The position numbers and the translations under genes were made by a program. A model generated the notes under the pieces. It was not told the DNA's origin and did not search any database. It saw only the letters and a program-made list of their open reading frames with translations. From positions 1 through 49,449 of the forward strand of contig NZ_JAFBCW010000018.1 in NCBI RefSeq assembly GCF_016907915.1: 49,449 nucleotides of DNA, written 5' to 3'. Below are positions 1 to 8,837 of the stretch, in pieces. Positions within the stretch are counted from its first letter, which is position 1, and every line of letters begins with the position of its first letter. The stretch is from Desulforadius tongensis. Its GTDB lineage: Bacteria; Bacillota; Desulfotomaculia; Desulfotomaculales; Desulfohalotomaculaceae.

Positions 1-83
1 GCAGAGCCCTATCCTCCCAGAGGGTAAGAGCCATTATAAGGTTAACCATTATTCAACGGAATTACCCATTTACACAAAATAAT

Positions 84-2096
84 TTACACTCCCTTTTTTT
101 TAGCTTCTGCAATAACTTTTTCAGCTATATTAGCCGGAACTTCTTCATAAGCGTAGAATTCCATCTTAAATTGCCCGCGGCCCTGGGTCATTGACTTCAA
201 GTCATTGGCATATTTAAACATTTCTGATTGAGGCACGTGGGCTTTAATAGTGGTACCGTCTTCATTTTGTTCAGTTCCCAGCACCCGCCCGCGCTTGGTA
301 TTAAAGTCGCCCATGATATCTCCCATAAATTCATCCGGTACGGTAACCTCCACATACATTACCGGCTCCAGCAGTACCGGCTTAGCTTTGGGAATACCAT
401 TTTTAAATGCCAATGATGCCGCAATCTTAAACGCCATTTCAGAGGAGTCAACGCTGTGGTACGAACCATCGTACAGTGTAGCTTTTATACCAACTGTGGG
501 ATAACCGGCCAACACACCGGTTTCCATTGCCTCACGCAGTCCCTTTTCCACAGCCGGGAAGTAGTTCTTCGGCACAGCACCACCGAATATTTCTTCATGA
601 AACTCAAAATCCCCTTCAGCCAGCGGTTCAAAGCGGATATACACATGCCCATACTGGCCGCGTCCACCGGACTGTTTCTTGTGCTTGCCTTCCGCCTCAA
701 CTTTGGCCCGAATTGTTTCCCGGTAAGGAACCTTGACATCCTCAGTGCTCACATCTACACCGTAACGATTTTTTAGTTTATTCATTACAATGTTCAGGTG
801 CGCTTCACCCATACCGGTTAACAACGTCTGCTTGGTTTCAGTATTCTTTTCCATTTTCAGCGAAGGATCTTCTTCAATTAATTTGTGTATGGCATCGCCC
901 AGTTTATCTTCGTCGTTTTTACTCTTGGGTATAATGGCCAGGGTATAGTTAGGTACAGGAAAATCAATGCCTTCCAGCTGTTCTTTGTGATCTTTATCGC
1001 ACAGTGTGTCACCGGAAACAGTTTCTGTCAACTTAACAACTACCGCCATATCACCGCATGGTACTTCCGGTGTTTGCTCCGAATTTTTACCTCTTACATA
1101 GAGCACCTGGCCAACCTTTTCATTCTTTTCTTTATTCGGGTTGTACACCTGGGTATCCCCTTTAAAGGTGCCGCGGAACACCCGGATAAAGTTCATGCGA
1201 CCGACATAGGGGTCTGCCAATGTCTTAAATACCAGGGCTGCCATTGGGCCCTCTTCGCACTTGGGTGCCGGCATGTATTGAGCCAAAAAGTGATCCAAAT
1301 TATATACACCAATGTTTTGGATAGCTGAACCGCTGAATACCGGCACAGCTTTAGCAGCAGCAATGGTTTTCTGCAGGCCCATTTTAATTTCTTCCGGAGT
1401 TAATTCTTCCCCTTCCAGGTATTTTAAAGTAAGCTCGTCATCGCTTTCAGCAGCAGCCTCTATTAGCATTTCACGGTATTCATCCAGTTGATCTTTTAAT
1501 TCGCCCGGTACTTCAATTTCTTTCGGCCTGCCGTCATTACCAAATTCATAAGCCTTTTGTTCCAGTATATCTACTATGCCTTTGAAATCCTGAGCTGCCC
1601 CTATGGGGAAGTTCACCGGTACAAAGTTGGCTTTGAACCTGCTCTTTAGTTCATCTAATAACTTGTTATAATCGGCATTTTCACGATCCATTTTATTTAT
1701 AAATACCGCCCGGGGAAGGTCAGATTTTTCGGTCATCTTCCAAATAATCTCATGCTGTACTTGTATACCGTCTACCGCGGAAAAAACAAATAAGCAGCTG
1801 TCCGCTACCCGCAGGGCTCCTTTAACTTCAAAAATAAAATCGGAAAAGCCAGGGGTATCCAACAGGTTTAATTTTATGCCTTCCCATTCTATAGGTACTA
1901 AACTGGTGTGTACAGTTGACTGACGAGCTGTTTCTTCCGGATGATAGTCCGCCACCGTATTACCTTCTTCAACTTTACCCATCCGGGAAATCAATCCTGT
2001 GTTAAACGCCATGGTTTCTATCAGTGATGTCTTACCGGTACCACCATGACCCACCAGGGCAATGTTACGGATTTTGTCCGTTGAATAGTTTTTCAA
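84..2096 (-). CDS. fusA2: Elongation factor G-like GTPase (EF-G paralogue)
   Basis: Translational GTPase of 670 aa. The G domain has the P-loop GHGGTGKTS near residue 17, DTPGFSDF near 80 and NKMD near 134, followed by domain II and EF-G III-V domains (the GRGQYGHV segment is typical of domain IV). The protein is a little shorter than canonical EF-G (about 690 aa), and the P-loop GHGGTGKTSL is typical of the second, EF-G-like paralogue found in many Firmicutes rather than of the main fusA in the str operon. No ribosomal protein genes are adjacent, which supports the paralogue call. The start is TTG at 2096 behind an AAGGGGGAG ribosome binding site. The role of the paralogue is not settled; ribosome-associated GTP hydrolysis is expected. 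Divergent from spoVB. Confidence 0.88.
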   Translation of the reverse strand: MKNYSTDKIRNIALVGHGGTGKTSLIETMAFNTGLISRMGKVEEGNTVADYHPEETARQSTVHTSLVPIEWEGIKLNLLDTPGFSDFIFEVKGALRVADSCLFVFSAVDGIQVQHEIIWKMTEKSDLPRAVFINKMDRENADYNKLLDELKSRFKANFVPVNFPIGAAQDFKGIVDILEQKAYEFGNDGRPKEIEVPGELKDQLDEYREMLIEAAAESDDELTLKYLEGEELTPEEIKMGLQKTIAAAKAVPVFSGSAIQNIGVYNLDHFLAQYMPAPKCEEGPMAALVFKTLADPYVGRMNFIRVFRGTFKGDTQVYNPNKEKNEKVGQVLYVRGKNSEQTPEVPCGDMAVVVKLTETVSGDTLCDKDHKEQLEGIDFPVPNYTLAIIPKSKNDEDKLGDAIHKLIEEDPSLKMEKNTETKQTLLTGMGEAHLNIVMNKLKNRYGVDVSTEDVKVPYRETIRAKVEAEGKHKKQSGGRGQYGHVYIRFEPLAEGDFEFHEEIFGGAVPKNYFPAVEKGLREAMETGVLAGYPTVGIKATLYDGSYHSVDSSEMAFKIAASLAFKNGIPKAKPVLLEPVMYVEVTVPDEFMGDIMGDFNTKRGRVLGTEQNEDGTTIKAHVPQSEMFKYANDLKSMTQGRGQFKMEFYAYEEVPANIAEKVIAEAKKKGV

Positions 2097-2306
2097 GTCT
2101 ACTCCCCCTTTTGTTTCTCCAATTTTTTACTAAATATTTCTCAATTACTTTCTTTATAGTATGACCAAAATTAAACAATTTTGGTATTTGCGTCCAAAAT
2201 ATTTTTTAGTTTTGCAATTTATTAAGTATTTAAATAATTGTACATGTGACATATTCTACAAACTCATATAATTTCCTTGTTTGAATAGAGAATTAATTTA
2301 TTTATT

Positions 2307-2313
2307 TTCGACA
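2307..2313 (-). promoter_or_regulatory. Possible Spo0A box upstream of spoVB
   Basis: The minus strand reads TGTCGAA, the core of the Spo0A box (TGNCGAA), about 70 bp before the spoVB start. A single 7-mer can occur by chance and spoVB is usually sigma-E dependent, so this is weak. The rest of the 2097-2382 spacer is AT-rich; no convincing sigma-E or sigma-G pair and no terminator was found. Confidence 0.25.
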
Positions 2314-2382
2314 TATTCATCCACATAGGTGCCGCCGGTAAAGCATAGACATTTTATACAATATTGTACAAGGGGTTTAACT

Positions 2383-3942
2383 ATGAAAAAGCAATCTTTT
2401 ATTTACGGTGCTCTTGTATTGCTGATAGCCAGTATTTTTAACCGGGCCGTCGGTTTCGCCTATCAAATTATCGTTATTCGTTTAATCAAACCCGAGGGAG
2501 TAGGCTTATTCAATATGGTATACCCGGTATATGTAATGGTAATGGTTTTGTCCACAATGGGTATCCCGCTGGCCATTTCCAAGCTGGTGGCGGAAGAAAT
2601 TGCCAGTAATAATACCCGGGGGGCATATAGAATATTTTATATCTGCCTCATTTTATTAATACTATCGGGAACACTATTTACCCTGGGCTTGTTTTTTGCC
2701 GCTCCATTACTTGTGAAATACTATTTTCCCAACCCCAAAGTTTATTATAGTTTCCTGGCCCTGATTCCCGGGATATTTATTGTATCCCTGTGCTCTGCCT
2801 TCCGGGGCTTTTTCCAAGGTTTACAGCAAATGACCCCCACCGCTGTAACTCAAGTAATAGAGCAGTTGGTACGGGTTACCGCCGGGTTAACAATTGCCTA
2901 TTTTTTACTGCCCCGGGGAGTGGAATATGCTGCCATTGGTATATCACTGGGAGTGGTGTGCGGCGAAATAACTGGTTTTCTGACCATGTTATTTATATAT
3001 CTACGTTCCCGCCCCCTGGCTCCCGGTTTCAGCGGCAGCTTTGAAACACTGGGCACATCTCTGCAGCGGATATTTTCTTTAGGTATACCGGTAACACTAA
3101 CCAGGTTTGTCTCCACTGCACTAATGAGTATCGATGCGGTATTAATTCCCCACCGCCTGCAGGCGGGTGGGTTAACTTTACAGCAGGCCACCGCTTTATA
3201 TGGACAGTTTGTAGGCATTGCCCAGACTTTACTGCTGACCCCGGGGGTTATTACAGCAGCGCTGGCCACCGCACTAATCCCGGCGGTTTCCGATGCTTTG
3301 GCCCAAAACAATATTAAATTGGTACAATCCCGTACTTCTGAAGCAATAAGGCTGACAAATATAGCTGCCTTCCCCTGTATCGTGCTGTTTTTATTTATAC
3401 CGGAGGAATTATGCAGGCTGCTCTTCGGCTACCAAGAAGCGGGGCAAAGTTTGGCCATTATGGCTTTAGGAGGTTTATTTTTGTACTTTTCACAAACAAC
3501 CACCGGTATATTGCAGGGCATGGGCGAAGCAATTCGCCCCTTTAAAAATTTGGTTATTGCATCTTCTTTCAAAATAGCGGGCATTTATTTTCTAACAGCC
3601 AACGCTGACTTGGGAATCAAAGGTACTTCAATGGCCATAGTGCTGTATTGTGTTATCATGGCCGGTTTAAATTATATTGACCTTAAAAAACTAACCGGTT
3701 TTCGAATGTATTTTGTAGTTTCAGTAATAAAACCATTTTTTTCTGCCGTGCTAATGGGTATTACCGTATGGTTTGTTAATAATAATATGTTTGCCATTAA
3801 CAATTCACCTGCCCTGTCAACCCTCACCTCAATATTTCTAGGTATTTCAGTTTACGTATTATCTTTAATAATAATGGGAGGCGTACCTCCCCAGGACATT
3901 GCACGAGTGAAAAAATTTTTTCAAAAAGCATTATCCAGGTAA
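2383..3942 (+). CDS. spoVB: Stage V sporulation protein B (MOP-superfamily lipid/polysaccharide flippase)
   Basis: Integral membrane protein of 519 aa with about 14 hydrophobic segments. The N-terminus (MKKQSFIYGALVLLIASI followed by NRAVGFAYQIIVIRLI) and the PEGVGLFNMVYPVYVM segment are typical of the SpoVB/MurJ-like branch of the MOP exporter superfamily. The length matches B. subtilis SpoVB (about 518 aa). In the family, SpoVB acts in the mother-cell-derived outer forespore membrane in spore cortex formation, probably moving a lipid-linked precursor. ATG at 2383 was chosen over an in-frame GTG 54 bases upstream because AGGGGT at 2371-2376 is correctly spaced for it. The next gene, a SASP, also belongs to sporulation. 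Other polysaccharide flippases of the family cannot be fully excluded. Confidence 0.85.
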   Translation: MKKQSFIYGALVLLIASIFNRAVGFAYQIIVIRLIKPEGVGLFNMVYPVYVMVMVLSTMGIPLAISKLVAEEIASNNTRGAYRIFYICLILLILSGTLFTLGLFFAAPLLVKYYFPNPKVYYSFLALIPGIFIVSLCSAFRGFFQGLQQMTPTAVTQVIEQLVRVTAGLTIAYFLLPRGVEYAAIGISLGVVCGEITGFLTMLFIYLRSRPLAPGFSGSFETLGTSLQRIFSLGIPVTLTRFVSTALMSIDAVLIPHRLQAGGLTLQQATALYGQFVGIAQTLLLTPGVITAALATALIPAVSDALAQNNIKLVQSRTSEAIRLTNIAAFPCIVLFLFIPEELCRLLFGYQEAGQSLAIMALGGLFLYFSQTTTGILQGMGEAIRPFKNLVIASSFKIAGIYFLTANADLGIKGTSMAIVLYCVIMAGLNYIDLKKLTGFRMYFVVSVIKPFFSAVLMGITVWFVNNNMFAINNSPALSTLTSIFLGISVYVLSLIIMGGVPPQDIARVKKFFQKALSR

Positions 3943-3956
3943 CCCAACTTTTTGGT

Positions 3957-3987
3957 ACTATAATCATTTATCAACCGCAGTATACTA
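3957..3987 (+). promoter_or_regulatory. Possible sigma-G promoter of the SASP gene
   Basis: ACTATA at 3957-3962 and TATACTA at 3981-3987 are separated by 18 bases. This resembles the forespore sigma-G pattern (-10 CATACTA) and lies 40 bases before the SASP start. The -35 half is poor, so this is an inference from position and gene type. Confidence 0.35.
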
Positions 3988-4026
3988 TTACAAAATAATA
4001 TTAAATTTACTAGGAGGGGAAGTACC

Positions 4027-4257
4027 ATGGCCCAATTCACAAATACCAATAAACTGCTGCCGGCTTCTGTCTTGGAGGCGTTTAAATATGAAATTGCCCA
4101 GGACATCGGCATAGATAATGAAATAAAAAATCGCGGTTGGGGCGGTATTTCTTCCCGGGACTGCGGCCGTGTAGGTGGTAAAATGGGCGGCAGTATGGTT
4201 AAAGTATTAATCCGCCAGGCTGAAGAAGCAATGGCCAATAACCAATTTTTAACTTAA
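4027..4257 (+). CDS. Alpha/beta-type small acid-soluble spore protein
   Basis: Protein of 76 aa with the two conserved SASP blocks: FKYEIAQDIGID, containing the region normally cut by the germination protease GPR, and GRVGGKMGGSMVKVLIRQAEE near the C-terminus. Alpha/beta-type SASPs coat spore DNA and protect it from UV and heat. They are made in the forespore and degraded at germination. A strong ribosome binding site (AGGAGGGGA, 4012-4020) precedes the ATG. The gene stands alone between spoVB and a terminator. The central stretch with RGWGGISSRDC is the Clostridia-type variant of the family. Confidence 0.93.
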   Translation: MAQFTNTNKLLPASVLEAFKYEIAQDIGIDNEIKNRGWGGISSRDCGRVGGKMGGSMVKVLIRQAEEAMANNQFLT

Positions 4258-4326
4258 TATTTGCTTTAGACTTGAAACCTTATTATAATAAATAAAAATA
4301 TAAAAAATACATTCCAGGTCAATGAT

Positions 4327-4357
4327 GCCCTACACACTTGTGTACGGGCGTTTTTTT
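4327..4357 (+). terminator. Rho-independent terminator after the SASP gene
   Basis: Stem GCCC-TACAC / GTGTA-(C bulge)-GGGC with loop ACTT, followed by GTTTTTTT. It lies 70 bases downstream of the SASP stop and just before nadE, separating the two transcripts. Confidence 0.8.
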
Positions 4358-4398
4358 AACACCTGTGTAAAAAACTGCTCTGAAAGAAGGGAGAATAT

Positions 4399-6300
4399 TT
4401 GAAAATAGCGCTGGCTCAAATGGAAGTTAGGCCCGGAAGGCCGGACATAAATACAAAAGTAATGTTAAACATGATCAAACGGGCCAAAAAAAACAAGGCC
4501 GACATGATTATCTTTCCTGAAATGGCCGTTCCCGGATACCTACTGGGTGATATTTGGGAACGCCAGTCCTTCCTTTTGGATTGTGAAAATTACGGTAAAC
4601 AGGTTATTGATGCATCGGATGAATTAATAATTTTATTTGGTAATGTGGCTGTAGACTGGCAAAAAAGAGGGGATGACGGAAGGGTTCGTAAATATAACGC
4701 CTTTTTCACTGCTCAAAACGGGAAATTGGTCGGCGGTGATAACTTCCCCTACCCTTTTAGAATTAAAACACTGCTTCCCAATTACCGTGAATTTGATGAT
4801 GAACGTCATTTTTACAGCTTAAGAAAATTGGCCCAAGATTTAGATTGCAGTCCCGAAGATTTATTGCGCCCGGTTTATGTTCAGTATAAAGGTAAAAAAC
4901 TGGGATTGGGGTGCACCATTTGTGAAGACGGTTGGAATGAAGAATATTCCATTAATCCCATTTCTTTAATCAGTAAAAACGGAAAAACGGACCTGTTTAT
5001 TAATATATCCAGTTCCCCTTTTACTTTGGGTAAAAACAACAAAAGACACCGCAACTTTTCCCGGCACGCCAGGGAAACCGGGGTACCGTTAATTTATGTC
5101 AACAACGTGGGTATTCAAAATAACGGTAAAACCGTATATACATTCGACGGGTCAAGCACTGTTTATAACAGCTGCGGTAATGTTGTTTATTTCTGCAGCC
5201 GCCCTTTTGAACAAAGTATGGATATTGTTGATCTGGATACAGCCACCGGTGCTGTAAATCTTCCCCGGTTGAAAGTGCCCAATGATGATAATATAACTTA
5301 TATTTACCAGGCTATCATTTACGGTATTAAAAAATTTACAGCTTCAATTGGCGTCAGTAAAGTAGTAATTGGTATTTCCGGAGGCATTGATTCTGCTGTA
5401 ACGGCGGCGCTGTACTGCCAGGCCCTGGGGGCCGGTAACATACTGCTGGTAAATATGCCCAATATTTATAATTCAAAAACCACTAGAAATTTATCCTTAA
5501 AATTAGCTAAAAATTTAAAATGTCTATATACCGTGTTACCAATCCAAAAATCAGTTGAACAGACTATTAAGCAAATTGAAAATACCCCGGTGATTAACTA
5601 TCAGAATAATAAAAAAACATATTTTAAGCTTAACTCTCTGATAGAAGAAAATATTCAGGCCCGGGACCGATCTTCTCGCATTTTAGCCGCTTTGTCCGCT
5701 GCTTTTGGAGGCGTGTTTACCTGCAACGCCAATAAAGCGGAATTAACAGTGGGTTATTCCACCCTATACGGTGATCAGGCCGGTTTCTTGGCTGCCCTGG
5801 CAGACCTGTGGAAACATCAGGTATATCAACTGGCCGATTATATTAACGAAGAAGTTTATCAGCAGCAGATTATTCCTCAAGAAATTATAGATCTGCCGCC
5901 CAGTGCAGAACTCAGCTTTGCGCAGTCGGTGGACGAAGGTAAGGGGGATCCGATAATTTATCCATACCATGATTATTTATTCCGTTCTTTTGTAGAAAGA
6001 TGGGATAGGGCAACCCCGGAGGATATTCTGGAGTGGTACCAGGCAGGAATACTGGAAAAAAAAATCGGCTGCAAACCCGGTTTGGTCGGGGAGGTGTTTG
6101 CCACCCCCGCTGATTTTATCGCCGATTTAGAAAAATGGTGGCGCCTGTATAACGGTATTGCACTGGCCAAAAGAATTCAGGCACCACCTGTCCTTGCCGT
6201 CAGCAGAAGAGCATTTGGTTTTGACCACAGGGAATCTCAGGTAGGTGAATATTACAGTCAACGGTATTACCGGTTAAAAGAAAAAATTCTTACTTATTAA
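4399..6300 (+). CDS. nadE: Glutamine-dependent NAD+ synthetase
   Basis: Two-domain enzyme of 633 aa that makes NAD+ from deamido-NAD+, ATP and glutamine, the last step of NAD synthesis. The N-terminal nitrilase-type amidase domain (residues about 1-270) shows the glutamate in FPEMAVPGYLLGD and the catalytic cysteine in CTICEDGWNEE. The C-terminal synthetase domain has the PP-loop ISGGIDSAVTAALY near residue 328. The length fits the glutamine-hydrolysing class. The start is TTG at 4399 behind GAAGGGAG (4385-4392). It converges with surE and overlaps its end by 11 bases. Confidence 0.93.
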   Translation: MKIALAQMEVRPGRPDINTKVMLNMIKRAKKNKADMIIFPEMAVPGYLLGDIWERQSFLLDCENYGKQVIDASDELIILFGNVAVDWQKRGDDGRVRKYNAFFTAQNGKLVGGDNFPYPFRIKTLLPNYREFDDERHFYSLRKLAQDLDCSPEDLLRPVYVQYKGKKLGLGCTICEDGWNEEYSINPISLISKNGKTDLFINISSSPFTLGKNNKRHRNFSRHARETGVPLIYVNNVGIQNNGKTVYTFDGSSTVYNSCGNVVYFCSRPFEQSMDIVDLDTATGAVNLPRLKVPNDDNITYIYQAIIYGIKKFTASIGVSKVVIGISGGIDSAVTAALYCQALGAGNILLVNMPNIYNSKTTRNLSLKLAKNLKCLYTVLPIQKSVEQTIKQIENTPVINYQNNKKTYFKLNSLIEENIQARDRSSRILAALSAAFGGVFTCNANKAELTVGYSTLYGDQAGFLAALADLWKHQVYQLADYINEEVYQQQIIPQEIIDLPPSAELSFAQSVDEGKGDPIIYPYHDYLFRSFVERWDRATPEDILEWYQAGILEKKIGCKPGLVGEVFATPADFIADLEKWWRLYNGIALAKRIQAPPVLAVSRRAFGFDHRESQVGEYYSQRYYRLKEKILTY

Positions 6301-7048
6301 TGGGCCACTTTTTCAGTTCTTCCAGGTACTGGTAGCTGGTTACGTCTATCTGGATAGGCGTAACAGAAATATACCCTTCTTTCACCGCGTAAACATCGGT
6401 TTCCGGGTCATCTTCATCCAGGTTTTCCGGCTCTCCGGCCATCCAGAAGTAGGTTTTTCCCCTAGGGTCAGTACGCTTGTCAAAAACATCAATATAACGC
6501 CTGTAACCCAACCGGGAAACCCGGATACCTTTTGGTCTTATGCCATTGGGAATGTTCACGTTGAGCAGTACCCCCCGGGGCAGTTTGCGCTTTATTACCT
6601 CGGGTACATATTCCTTAATAAATTCAACAGCATAGGTATAGTCAGGATTTTCCCAGGTGTTTATCGATATCGCCATAGAAGGAATTCCGTTAATAATTCC
6701 TTCATAGGCTGCAGATACCGTACCAGAGTACAGCACATCGGTACCTAAATTGGGTCCCAAATTTATGCCGGATATTACCAAATCGGGGGCTTTATCCATT
6801 ATTGCTTCCAGGCCTAATTTAACGCAGTCAGCAGGGGTGCCGTCTACTGCATAACCAATGGTGGTGCTGTTTTTATACTTAATTTTCTTGGTACGCAGCG
6901 GCCGGTACACAGTAATGCCATGGCCAGTGGCACTGCGCTCCCTATCCGGTGCCACCACTGTAACTTCACCCAATTCTTCCAGCGTTTTGCGCAGCACTTT
7001 AATGCCTTCGGCATAAATACCGTCGTCGTTTGATACTAAGAAACGCAT
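6290..7048 (-). CDS. surE: 5'/3'-nucleotidase SurE
   Basis: Metal-dependent nucleoside monophosphate phosphatase of 252 aa. The N-terminal VSNDDGIYAEGI carries the Asp-Asp metal ligands, with further family motifs SGINLGPNLGTDVLYSGTVSAA near 92 and NVNIPNG near 163. The family acts on 5'- and 3'-nucleotides and is linked to survival in stationary phase. It is the last gene of the leftward queD-folE-DUF4264-surE series. Its ribosome binding site (AGGAGG) overlaps the stop codon of the preceding small gene, so the two are probably translationally coupled. Confidence 0.94.
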   Translation of the reverse strand: MRFLVSNDDGIYAEGIKVLRKTLEELGEVTVVAPDRERSATGHGITVYRPLRTKKIKYKNSTTIGYAVDGTPADCVKLGLEAIMDKAPDLVISGINLGPNLGTDVLYSGTVSAAYEGIINGIPSMAISINTWENPDYTYAVEFIKEYVPEVIKRKLPRGVLLNVNIPNGIRPKGIRVSRLGYRRYIDVFDKRTDPRGKTYFWMAGEPENLDEDDPETDVYAVKEGYISVTPIQIDVTSYQYLEELKKWPINK

Positions 7049-7056
7049 ATGACCTC

Positions 7057-7236
7057 CTAGGTTTCGTAAATATTTATTGTCATTTTTTCCTCATCTTTGG
7101 TTAATCCAAAGATGAGATTTTTTTCTTTCAGTGTTTTATTTAAAAAGTCAACCACTTTGTACATATCTTTATAATGGGAAAAGGACTTATGAGCTATTAG
7201 CTCCAGCTTGGGTTCACGTTTTTCCCCTTCAGACAT
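7057..7236 (-). CDS. DUF4264 (YpmA-like) small protein
   Basis: Small protein of 59 aa. Its core (LELIAHKSFSHYKDMYKVV, then DFLNKTLKEKNLIFGLTKD and a C-terminal INIYET) matches my recollection of the DUF4264/YpmA family of short Firmicute proteins, whose function is unknown. The start ATG at 7236 follows CAGGAGGGAACC. The stop TAG is part of the TAGGAGG that serves as the surE ribosome binding site. A rightward reading of part of this stretch exists but has no comparable start site, so the leftward gene is preferred. Confidence 0.8.
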   Translation of the reverse strand: MSEGEKREPKLELIAHKSFSHYKDMYKVVDFLNKTLKEKNLIFGLTKDEEKMTINIYET

Positions 7237-7254
7237 TAAAGGTTCCCTCCTGTT

Positions 7255-7331
7255 CTACCCTGAAAAATGGTATCTTACTGAGTTCGGCAGCTGCTCACTT
7301 AAAAAATGTCCGCTAATGCAAACGGCTGCCG
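7255..7331 (-). repeat. Hairpin-plus-motif element, copy A
   Basis: In the leftward transcript a stem (CGGCAGCCG at 7331-7323 pairing with CAGCTGCCG at 7293-7285, one mismatch) is followed by CTCAGTAAGATACC, then ATTTTTCAGGGTAG, ending 13 bases before the AGGAGGG ribosome binding site of the DUF4264 gene. Copy B at 7987-8036 shares 30 of about 35 bases of the motif and has a different but equally placed stem. TACC and GGTA inside the motif can also pair. It may be a structured RNA or a dispersed repeat. Confidence 0.5.
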
Positions 7332-7389
7332 GGGTTCTCATCTCCTGTTGGTGCCATTTATGACACGAGTGTCTATCCTGAAAATAAAC

Positions 7390-7959
7390 TTATCTTAAAA
7401 TTAGTGAAAAGGCTTCTGCCCTGCTGGCCTGATTTTTTTCAAAAATCCCTCTTACTGCAGAGGTAACTGTTTTTGCTCCCGGTTTACGCACCCCTCTCAT
7501 GGTCATGCACATGTGCTCTGCCTCTATCACCACCACCACACCATAAGGGTCCAGTTTAGTCATTATACCATCTGCTATTTGTGATGTTAACCTTTCCTGC
7601 AGCTGCGGCCTTCTGGCGTAACCTTCCACCACCCGGGCCAGCTTGGACAGCCCGGTTACTTTCCCGTTTCTAGGTATATAAGCCACATGGGTGCGCCCGA
7701 AAAATGGAATTAAATGATGTTCGCACATGGAATACAGGGGAATATCCCTTACCAGCACCATTTCTTCATGTTCTTCGGAAAATATTTTTTCCAAATGTTT
7801 TAAAGGGTCTTCACGCAGGCCGCTAAAAACTTCTTTATACATTCTGGCCACACGCTGGGGGGTTTCCTGCAAACCTTCCCGGTCCGGGTCTTCACCAATG
7901 GCCTCCAGTATCATTCGCACTCCTCTTTCTATCTTAGCCATATCAAATCTTTCAGTCAC
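7390..7959 (-). CDS. folE: GTP cyclohydrolase I
   Basis: Homodecameric zinc enzyme of 189 aa that converts GTP to 7,8-dihydroneopterin triphosphate, the entry point of both folate and 7-deazaguanine (queuosine) synthesis. Zinc and active-site motifs are visible: [20 protein letters not shown] near 84-103 and [16 protein letters not shown] near 145-160. Full family length. The start is GTG at 7959 behind AAAGGAGAG. The neighbours queD, queC and queE upstream indicate that it feeds the queuosine precursor route here, although the product also serves folate. Confidence 0.94.
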   Translation of the reverse strand: MTERFDMAKIERGVRMILEAIGEDPDREGLQETPQRVARMYKEVFSGLREDPLKHLEKIFSEEHEEMVLVRDIPLYSMCEHHLIPFFGRTHVAYIPRNGKVTGLSKLARVVEGYARRPQLQERLTSQIADGIMTKLDPYGVVVVIEAEHMCMTMRGVRKPGAKTVTSAVRGIFEKNQASRAEAFSLILR

Positions 7960-7986
7960 GAAATGCTCTCTCCTTTAACTGCTATG

Positions 7987-8036
7987 CTACCCTGAAAAAT
8001 AGTATCCTGCTGAGCCGGCGCTCGGTCTGCCGGCTC
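7987..8036 (-). repeat. Hairpin-plus-motif element, copy B
   Basis: In the leftward transcript a perfect 8-bp stem (GAGCCGGC / GCCGGCTC, 8036-8029 and 8019-8012) is followed by AGCAGGATACT and ATTTTTCAGGGTAG, ending just before the folE ribosome binding site. See copy A (7255-7331): the motif is conserved while the stem sequence differs. One difference, TACC in copy A against TACT here, still pairs with GGTA through a G-U pair. Confidence 0.5.
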
Positions 8037-8087
8037 CTATCCGTGTCCGTAAATTCAGATGCGGTGCCGCAGTGCGGCATGAGCAAC

Positions 8088-8834
8088 TTAAAGCACGCCC
8101 ATGGTCTTATGGGTTTGACCTATTACCCTTACGTCTTTAAGGTATTCCAACCCTTGCTCCTGCCAGTGCAGCAGCTGCTGTGAACTGGGCGGATTTATAC
8201 CGTTGTGCGGGGTTACCGGTTGAATTACCAGCGTCACACCCGGTGCCTCTTCTTTTAACATCTGCCAAAGGATATTTAAATCTTCTCTGCTTGTTTTATC
8301 ACTGACCACTACTTTTATATACAAATATATTTCTCTGGATAATGCAATCCTTATAAACTCCCGGTGTTCATTCCAACAAGGTTTAATATTGGCCACACTG
8401 GGCAGTTTTATATCCATGCTGATAATATTAACATAATCTATTACCTGCCGCAGTTGGTTGGGCAAAGTGCCGTTGGTTTCTAAAAATATTCCGTACCTGC
8501 TGCCCTTTAAGCGGGGCAGCATTTTTCGCAGCAGCCCGTGATGCTGCAGCGGTTCCCCGCCGGTAATGCTCACCGAGTGATGTTTTGACAGGTGATAGTA
8601 TTTATGAATCGTTCTGACCACCTGTTCCAATTCCAGCGGCCACGGCAGGTATACAAACCGGCTGCTTCCAGAAACAGGTTCAATTTTACACCCTTTCTCA
8701 CCGACATTAATTGGCGTGTCACAATAGCAGCAGTTAAGGTTGCAGCCGGCCAGGCGCAAAAAAATCTGCCGGCAGCCCAGCAGCGGCCCTTCTCCCTGTA
8801 CACTGGAGAATATTTCTAACAGCGGTACATGCAA
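8088..8834 (-). CDS. queE: 7-carboxy-7-deazaguanine synthase
   Basis: Radical SAM enzyme of 248 aa that contracts 6-carboxy-tetrahydropterin to 7-carboxy-7-deazaguanine. The cluster motif C-x3-C-x2-C is in AGCNLNCCYCDT near residues 30-39, preceded by the family hallmark FSSVQGEGPLLGCRQIFLRL and followed by SITGGEPLQH near 110. It starts with TTG at 8834, only three bases after the stop of the DUF366 gene and in the same reading frame. The likely ribosome binding site is the GAGGAG inside the end of that gene. Part of the queD-queC-DUF366-queE-folE operon. Confidence 0.93.
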   Translation of the reverse strand: MHVPLLEIFSSVQGEGPLLGCRQIFLRLAGCNLNCCYCDTPINVGEKGCKIEPVSGSSRFVYLPWPLELEQVVRTIHKYYHLSKHHSVSITGGEPLQHHGLLRKMLPRLKGSRYGIFLETNGTLPNQLRQVIDYVNIISMDIKLPSVANIKPCWNEHREFIRIALSREIYLYIKVVVSDKTSREDLNILWQMLKEEAPGVTLVIQPVTPHNGINPPSSQQLLHWQEQGLEYLKDVRVIGQTHKTMGVL

Positions 8835-8837
8835 CCT

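Noticed and set aside
1-83. Terminator after the EF-G-like gene
   Set aside because: Only a very short CCTC/GAGG pairing without a T-run; not enough to call.
885-1328. Long plus-strand open frame inside the EF-G-like gene
   Set aside because: Antisense shadow of a clearly conserved GTPase; no ribosome binding site and no sensible protein pattern.
7131-7316. Plus-strand frame of 61 codons
   Set aside because: Antisense to the DUF4264 gene, which has a recognised family pattern and a strong ribosome binding site.
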